From: Blautia pseudococcoides
GTDB lineage: Bacteria > Bacillota > Clostridia > Lachnospirales > Lachnospiraceae
DNA: 64,000 nucleotides
Assembly (NCBI RefSeq): GCF_001689125.2
Contig: NZ_CP015405.2
Span: 2,199,001-2,263,000, forward strand
Reading direction: 5' to 3'
Part shown: piece after piece, positions 59,250 through 64,000 of the stretch
Layout: each line of letters opens with the position of its first letter
Position numbering within the stretch: position 1 is the first letter of the stretch
The notes under the pieces: generated by a model
The model's database searches: none
What the model saw: only the letters and a program-made list of their open reading frames with translations
What the model was told of the DNA's origin: nothing
Made by a program: the position numbers and the translations under genes

Positions 59250-60737
59250 TTACAGACTCTTCAGGAAGTCGTACGTCTTCTGGATATCCACTGACATGTT
59301 CCTGTCATTGTCCAGATACGGAACCTCTTTACGGTATGATTCAAACAGAGGCCTTGTCCCCTCTCCAAGCTGTGGTATTTCTCTTAAATCCACGGCCTGT
59401 GCTGCATGCATCAGCTCAATGGCAGCCATATAATACAGGTTATCTATGATTTTCCGCATATTTGCTGCAGCCATGGTTGCATTGCTGGCTGTATCCTCAA
59501 TATGGCCTGCCATACTAAGGAAGTCAAGGGAACACGGATTTGCATACATACGGTTCTCTGTATCCAGATATGACACCGTCTTCTGTATGGTTCCGTATGC
59601 TATGACAGCCCCCTCAGCAGGTGTCAGGAAACGGTTCAGCTTTGTAAATCCCGGGTCGCCGATCCTGAGGATCTGCTGGGATATCATTTTTGACATATGA
59701 GCCAGTCCCGTGCTTGCCATCTCCACTGCCAGAACCCAGGTCAGCGGCTCAAAATTAGGGCTTCCGCACATCCTGTCCTCCTCCGGAAGCAGACAGGGAT
59801 TGTCATCCGTGGCATTTAACTCCACTTTAAGCTGCTGCTTCAGATAGGCCAGGGCATCCATCACAGAACCCGTTATGGCGCTCTGACACCGGAAACTCAG
59901 CGGATCCTGAAGGGCTCTTCCCTCCCAGGGTTTCTCAAGATAGCTGCCTTTTAAAAGCTCTCTGCACTTTCTGGCTGACTCCATCTGGCCCTGATAACCG
60001 CGTTCCCGGTTTACACTTTCGTCCATAGGGTCAAGCACGCCGTTCAGCCCTTCAAGCGCCAGGCAGAATACCTTTCTGTAACGCTCAATGAACTGTTCCG
60101 CCTCAATGACTCCCATGGCTGCGAAAGCGGCTCCCTGGGCATTGGAGGAGACAATGCCCAAGCCGTCCTTTGGTCCCAGCTTCAGAGGTTTCAGGCCCGA
60201 AAGTTCCAGCGCTTTTGCACTTTCCATACGCTGACTTTGATAATAGGCCTCGCCTTCCCCGATAGCGGTGAGGCCAATGGCCGGGAGGGTTGCTATATCC
60301 GCTTCCCCCACGCTACCCCGGCTCTTTATGACCGGATGCACACCCCTGTTTAAAAATTCAACATAATACTCCACTATCTCAGGAGCCACCCCTGTATGTC
60401 CGCAGAGAAACCCATTTAACCGCACAGCCATAATGGTTCTGGTCTCCGGGATACTGCACTCCGGCCCCACACCGATCATGTGGCTTCTCAGCAGATTTTT
60501 ATTGTACGCGTCATACCGGTCAGCATACACCACTTTATCTTTGTTCCAGCCCACGCCTGTGTTCAGACCATAGACTGCAATACCGCGTCTGTCCAGCTCA
60601 AAAATCAGCTCTCTGGCTTTCTGCACTTTTGCCATAGCCTCAGCATCCACTTCCACTTTTGCATTTTCAAACGCGATTTCTTTTATCTGGGAAATCGTCA
60701 GCTCACTTCCCGTCAGCCGAATTACCTTCTCCTGCAT
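59250..60737 (-). CDS. HAL/PAL-family lyase homologue 3 lacking the MIO triplet
   Basis: The 495-residue protein keeps family landmarks YGLNTGVGWN (56-65), ALQDPLSFRCQ and LNATDDNPCL. At the MIO site it reads GSVG then Glu-Ala-Asp (145-147) and IATLPAIGL; Ala-Ser-Gly is absent. AAGGAGG precedes the ATG. Ergothionase, a HAL relative, expels trimethylamine from ergothioneine without needing an MIO. The adjacent BCCT carrier, HutD and second HutU make hercynine or ergothioneine the best substrate guess, giving urocanate or thiourocanate plus trimethylamine. It lies one base after the molybdenum hydroxylase gene, in one operon. Confidence 0.87.
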   Translation of the reverse strand: MQEKVIRLTGSELTISQIKEIAFENAKVEVDAEAMAKVQKARELIFELDRRGIAVYGLNTGVGWNKDKVVYADRYDAYNKNLLRSHMIGVGPECSIPETRTIMAVRLNGFLCGHTGVAPEIVEYYVEFLNRGVHPVIKSRGSVGEADIATLPAIGLTAIGEGEAYYQSQRMESAKALELSGLKPLKLGPKDGLGIVSSNAQGAAFAAMGVIEAEQFIERYRKVFCLALEGLNGVLDPMDESVNRERGYQGQMESARKCRELLKGSYLEKPWEGRALQDPLSFRCQSAITGSVMDALAYLKQQLKVELNATDDNPCLLPEEDRMCGSPNFEPLTWVLAVEMASTGLAHMSKMISQQILRIGDPGFTKLNRFLTPAEGAVIAYGTIQKTVSYLDTENRMYANPCSLDFLSMAGHIEDTASNATMAAANMRKIIDNLYYMAAIELMHAAQAVDLREIPQLGEGTRPLFESYRKEVPYLDNDRNMSVDIQKTYDFLKSL

Positions 60738-60738
60738 G

Positions 60739-63009
60739 TTAATTGCCCTCCTTACGTTTCTCTTCCAGATATGCCACTACCTTCTCCGGTGTGATGGGGT
60801 AGCTTGCAAAACAGCTTCCCAGCGCATAGTTGATGGCATTTGCCACTGCGGGCGCAGGTGCCACCGCTGCGATCTCCCCCAGGCTTTTCCCTCCGTAGGG
60901 ACCATCCGGTTCCCCGTCCTCCACAAAGATGGAACGCACCTTTGGCATATCCGGTGCATTGATGATGTGATACTTGGAGAAGTTTTTGGTCTTTACCCTT
61001 CCCTTAGCATCATAGGAAATCTCTTCAAACAATGCCTGCCCAAGGCTCATCTGGGCACCGCCTTCTACCTGGCCTTCAGAGAGTGTCCGGTTCATGACCT
61101 GGCCCACATCGTGAACACAGAGCAGGTCCAGCACTTCAGTTTGTCCCGTGTATTTATCCACTTTCACCTCAGCAAAGGCACAGCAGTAGGAACCCGGATT
61201 GGACGGCGGCACGTATTCCAGCTCTGTGTGCATGTAGCGGCAGCACTGCCTCTCATAATCAAGAGCTATCTGCTTATAGGACTTTTCCTCCTCCTCACAG
61301 TAGAGGATACCATCATGGGCCTTTATGTTATCCTTCTTCCAGTGATACATCTGTACACATGCATTTTTCAGTTTGTCCAGAAGCTGTTCCCCAGCCTTCT
61401 GCACCGCACGCCCGCATACATAAGTCACCCGGCTCGCCTGTGTTCCGGCTGCGTCATAAGGAGTGACAAACGTATCTGCCTCATGCACTTTGATGCGGTA
61501 CACATCCATGTGAAGCGCCTCTGCTGCGATCTGCTGCATGGTCATGACCGTTCCGCAGCCCTGGTCGTGAATTCCTATTTGTACTTCCACAGCTCCATCC
61601 GGATGAAGGGACATGATCACATTTGTAAATTCCGGATATGCTCCTTTATAGCCGTTTCCATGGGCACCGCAGGCCATCCCTACTCCGTAAGCATAGCGTT
61701 TTGTATCCTTCTCGTGAATATGTTCTCTCTTTTCCTTCCAGGAAAATGCCTCCCTGCCTTTTCTGATACATTCCTCTATTCTCACATTTCCCAGATTCGT
61801 CCCCCCTGTAGGGTCATCATCCATGGGATGCGCAAAATTTTTCAGGCGGAATTCACAGGGATCCATGCCAATGGCATTGGCTGTCTGGTCCAGATTCACC
61901 TCTGTGACGGCGTGGGCCTGGGGAGAACCGTATCCCCGGCAGGCACCGCCGGAAATGGTATTGGTATAGTAAGTCCGCACATGACAAGTCTGATTCTCGA
62001 TCCGGTACATACGGAACAGCTTTTTACAGTATGCCATAGCGATGGCTGACGCGTTGGTGTAATAGGCGCCGCCGTCAATATCTGTATCAATTCTGCGGCC
62101 CCTGATGATACCGTCTCTGGTAACTGCAGTTTTTACACAGGTTTCGGACGCGTTTCTGCTTCTGGTTCCCATGACTGCGTCCTGTCTGTCCATATACAGC
62201 ATGACCGGACGTCTCAGAATCCATGTGGCAAATGCGCAGGCCGGCTCCACCACAGTCTGGCCTTTTCCTCCGAAGGAACCGCCCATCACAGCCTTGATGA
62301 CCCGCACCCTGGAATAAGGGATTCCCAGCAGATGGCTGATGTGGTATCTGACCTGATATACGGTCTGACAGGGTGTCCAGAGTACCAGATTCCCGCTTTC
62401 GTCGATTTCACTCAGTGCAATATGGGGTTCAATGGCGCTATGATGGATTTTCTGGGTACTGCCCTCTGTGCGGATAACCACCAGTTCCTCCGACTCTTTC
62501 CCGTCCCCGGTAAGCGCCCCGTAATCCCCGCAGCTCACTTCTTTTTCAAAAGCCAGCATACCGTCTGTTTCTCTGGCAGCAGCAAGACCTATGATGGGAG
62601 CTGCTTCGTCATAATCAATCTCCACAAGGCTGACCGCCTCATCCACGGCCTCCTTGGATTCCCCAACTACAAGCGCCAGATGGTCTCCCACATACCGGGC
62701 CTTCCCGCTTAAAATATACTGGTCCATAGGGGCATCCAGACAGGCTGACCAGTTATGAGGGTTATAGGTTATTTTCGGGACATTGGCGTGGGTAAAAACC
62801 GCCCGGATACCGGGCACCTGCTTTGCCTTTTCCGTATGAACCGTAATATCAGCATTTGCCTTCTCACTCAGAACCAGCCTGGCATAAAGCATGCCGGCGA
62901 TCTGCCTGTCACAGGTATACTGCGTCTTTCCTCTGGCCTTGTCGTACACATCCTCCCGGATGTAGCTCTTTCCTACATATTTTAAATCACGTTTCTTTTC
63001 TTCCCTCAT
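60739..63009 (-). CDS. Xanthine dehydrogenase-family molybdopterin-binding subunit
   Basis: The 756-residue large subunit of a molybdenum hydroxylase has GGSFGGKGQTVVEPACAFAT (near 250), GGACRGYGSPQAHAVTEVNL (near 355) and GPYGGKSLGEIAAVAPAPAV near the C-terminus, with the catalytic Glu. Such enzymes hydroxylate a ring carbon next to nitrogen. Oxidation of an imidazole ring compound fits the context, but purines or other heterocycles are possible. It is coupled by a four-base overlap to the FAD subunit. Confidence 0.9.
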   Translation of the reverse strand: MREEKKRDLKYVGKSYIREDVYDKARGKTQYTCDRQIAGMLYARLVLSEKANADITVHTEKAKQVPGIRAVFTHANVPKITYNPHNWSACLDAPMDQYILSGKARYVGDHLALVVGESKEAVDEAVSLVEIDYDEAAPIIGLAAARETDGMLAFEKEVSCGDYGALTGDGKESEELVVIRTEGSTQKIHHSAIEPHIALSEIDESGNLVLWTPCQTVYQVRYHISHLLGIPYSRVRVIKAVMGGSFGGKGQTVVEPACAFATWILRRPVMLYMDRQDAVMGTRSRNASETCVKTAVTRDGIIRGRRIDTDIDGGAYYTNASAIAMAYCKKLFRMYRIENQTCHVRTYYTNTISGGACRGYGSPQAHAVTEVNLDQTANAIGMDPCEFRLKNFAHPMDDDPTGGTNLGNVRIEECIRKGREAFSWKEKREHIHEKDTKRYAYGVGMACGAHGNGYKGAYPEFTNVIMSLHPDGAVEVQIGIHDQGCGTVMTMQQIAAEALHMDVYRIKVHEADTFVTPYDAAGTQASRVTYVCGRAVQKAGEQLLDKLKNACVQMYHWKKDNIKAHDGILYCEEEEKSYKQIALDYERQCCRYMHTELEYVPPSNPGSYCCAFAEVKVDKYTGQTEVLDLLCVHDVGQVMNRTLSEGQVEGGAQMSLGQALFEEISYDAKGRVKTKNFSKYHIINAPDMPKVRSIFVEDGEPDGPYGGKSLGEIAAVAPAPAVANAINYALGSCFASYPITPEKVVAYLEEKRKEGN

Positions 63010-63866
63010 CTGCCCGCCTCCTCTTCTGCCCTGCGAAGGTCATCCAGAATCTGGTCAATGACCCCGAAAGCGGCTGATTTTTTATAGTGCTTTGAGGGCC
63101 TGCCGGGGATGTTTTCCTCAATCTGCGCATACACGGCGTCCCGCACTTTTTCCTCATCACAGCCGGAAAGCATGCTGCCTTCCAGGCACTCCTCTATCAG
63201 ACGGGCACGGCTTGCTTTTGCGCCGACTGCCCCCAGGTATACTACAGGATGTATCATACACCCTTCTTTGATCTCTGTGCAGATACAGCCATTGATCTTT
63301 GATATAGTAACTGCTTTTCTGGCACCCACTTTTGCAAAACCTGACAGAGCCTTTTGTTTCCTGACCACAAACTTCAGGATAACTTCTCTCTCTCCAAGGC
63401 TGGTCTTCTCCAGGCCTTCCACAAAATCATCTGTCAGACGCCTTGTCACTGTCCCGCTCTCATCCAGGATCTCCGCTTCTGCGCCATAAGCCAGGAGCAC
63501 CGGTGTGGTGTCTGAACTCTGGGACGCGTTGGCTATATTCCCCCCCAGGGTTGCCCGGTTCCGGATCTGAGTGGAACCTACCATGGAAGCGGCTTTTGCA
63601 AGAGCCGGTATCCATGTTCTGATAACAGGACTTTGCTCCAGCTCTGTCATGGTGACGCCTGCGCCGATGATAACCATATCCTCTGTCTCTGTAATCTGGG
63701 ACAATTCCGGCAGATGCGTCAGGTCAATCAAAGAATAATGAAAAATTTTCTCTTTTCTCAAATGGATGACAAGATCTGTCCCCCCTGCGCAGAGATAAGT
63801 GTTTTCGTCTTTTTCTCTCAGGGCAGCAGCCAGCTCATCCAAATTATGCGGCATGTGGAAACTCAC
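63006..63866 (-). CDS. Xanthine dehydrogenase-family FAD subunit
   Basis: The 286-residue medium subunit starts at GTG (63866). [15 protein letters not shown] near residue 22 and [16 protein letters not shown] near 108 bind FAD. The C-terminal CO-dehydrogenase-type domain follows. It overlaps the 2Fe-2S gene by four bases. Confidence 0.92.
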   Translation of the reverse strand: MSFHMPHNLDELAAALREKDENTYLCAGGTDLVIHLRKEKIFHYSLIDLTHLPELSQITETEDMVIIGAGVTMTELEQSPVIRTWIPALAKAASMVGSTQIRNRATLGGNIANASQSSDTTPVLLAYGAEAEILDESGTVTRRLTDDFVEGLEKTSLGEREVILKFVVRKQKALSGFAKVGARKAVTISKINGCICTEIKEGCMIHPVVYLGAVGAKASRARLIEECLEGSMLSGCDEEKVRDAVYAQIEENIPGRPSKHYKKSAAFGVIDQILDDLRRAEEEAGR

Positions 63867-64000
63867 TTGATCTCCCCCTCTCCCACGGCATTGACTGCCT
63901 TCACGATTTTCTCATATCCTGTACAGCGGCACAAGTTTCCCTCAATCGCTCTCTTTATCTCCTCCACTGTGGGATGGGGATTTTCATAGAGCAGAGCCTT
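63863..64000 (-). CDS. Xanthine dehydrogenase-family 2Fe-2S subunit, partial
   Basis: Only the C-terminal 45 residues are in the window; the start lies beyond position 64000. They include [17 protein letters not shown], the second 2Fe-2S cluster motif of the small subunit. The stop overlaps the FAD subunit start. With the next two genes it forms a complete three-subunit enzyme in the order S-M-L. Confidence 0.9.
   Translation of the reverse strand, partial: KALLYENPHPTVEEIKRAIEGNLCRCTGYEKIVKAVNAVGEGEIK

Noticed and set aside
60736..62049. Long plus-strand frames opposite HAL and molybdenum-subunit genes (also 18250-19296 and 19892-20785)
   Set aside because: They run antisense to clear enzyme genes, have low-complexity His/Arg/Cys-rich content and no ribosome sites; they are shadows.

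Overview
The window reads as chromosomal DNA of an anaerobic, low-to-mid GC Firmicute, most likely a gut Lachnospiraceae-type clostridium. The evidence is strong AGGAGG-type ribosome sites, the cobalamin-dependent glutamate mutase route with a citramalate/citrate-lyase-type enzyme, a long (680-residue) urocanate hydratase, YafY/AraC/OmpR-type regulators and a Cpr-like lantibiotic-resistance locus. No rRNA, tRNA, CRISPR array or intact transposase was seen. Most genes are on the minus strand.

Region 1 (1-10523, minus) is a histidine-to-acetate/pyruvate operon. Urocanate hydratase, imidazolonepropionase, glutamate formimidoyltransferase and cyclodeaminase lead to glutamate. Glutamate mutase (S, E and the MutL reactivase) and a three-subunit citrate/citramalate lyase then lead on through methylaspartate, mesaconate and citramalate. 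Methylaspartate ammonia-lyase is not in view. Glutaminase diverges from this operon. Region 2 (11.7-17.6 kb) holds housekeeping and stress genes: thioredoxin and its reductase, a YafY/DJ-1 pair, and an AraC-GyrI-like group.

Region 3 (18322-37448) is the most unusual part. Thirteen tightly packed minus-strand genes encode RidA, two MttB-superfamily methyltransferases, a sodium:solute symporter with a small membrane partner, a protein of unknown family, two complete aconitase-X enzymes (large plus swivel subunits), an Ldh2-type dehydrogenase and two histidine-ammonia-lyase (HAL) homologues. A BTAD/AAA regulator, a ferredoxin-like protein and an alanine-type symporter lie upstream. Region 5 (50.8-64 kb) carries a related set: a second, almost identical urocanate hydratase, a second large BTAD/AAA regulator, HutD, a small membrane protein, a BCCT (betaine-type) transporter, a third HAL homologue and a three-subunit molybdenum hydroxylase. 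All three HAL homologues lack the Ala-Ser-Gly triplet that forms the MIO electrophile, so none looks like a true histidine ammonia-lyase. The BCCT and MttB context suggests that these lyases expel trimethylamine from betaines of histidine or related amino acids (hercynine or ergothioneine type). In Region 5 the product would feed HutU and then Region 1. This is inference, but it is the best candidate here for an undescribed system.

Region 4 (37.7-50.7 kb) is accessory: a repeat-containing lipoprotein, an ABC-F protein behind a long attenuator-like leader, a Cpr-like ABC transporter with its two-component system, a stretch of mobile-element debris, a sugar ABC transporter with a divergent AraC regulator, and a divergent peptide deformylase. 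The two urocanate hydratase genes are direct repeats about 42.4 kb apart and identical except for four silent changes. The identity stops at the start and stop codons, which suggests gene conversion and a possible loop-out of everything between them.
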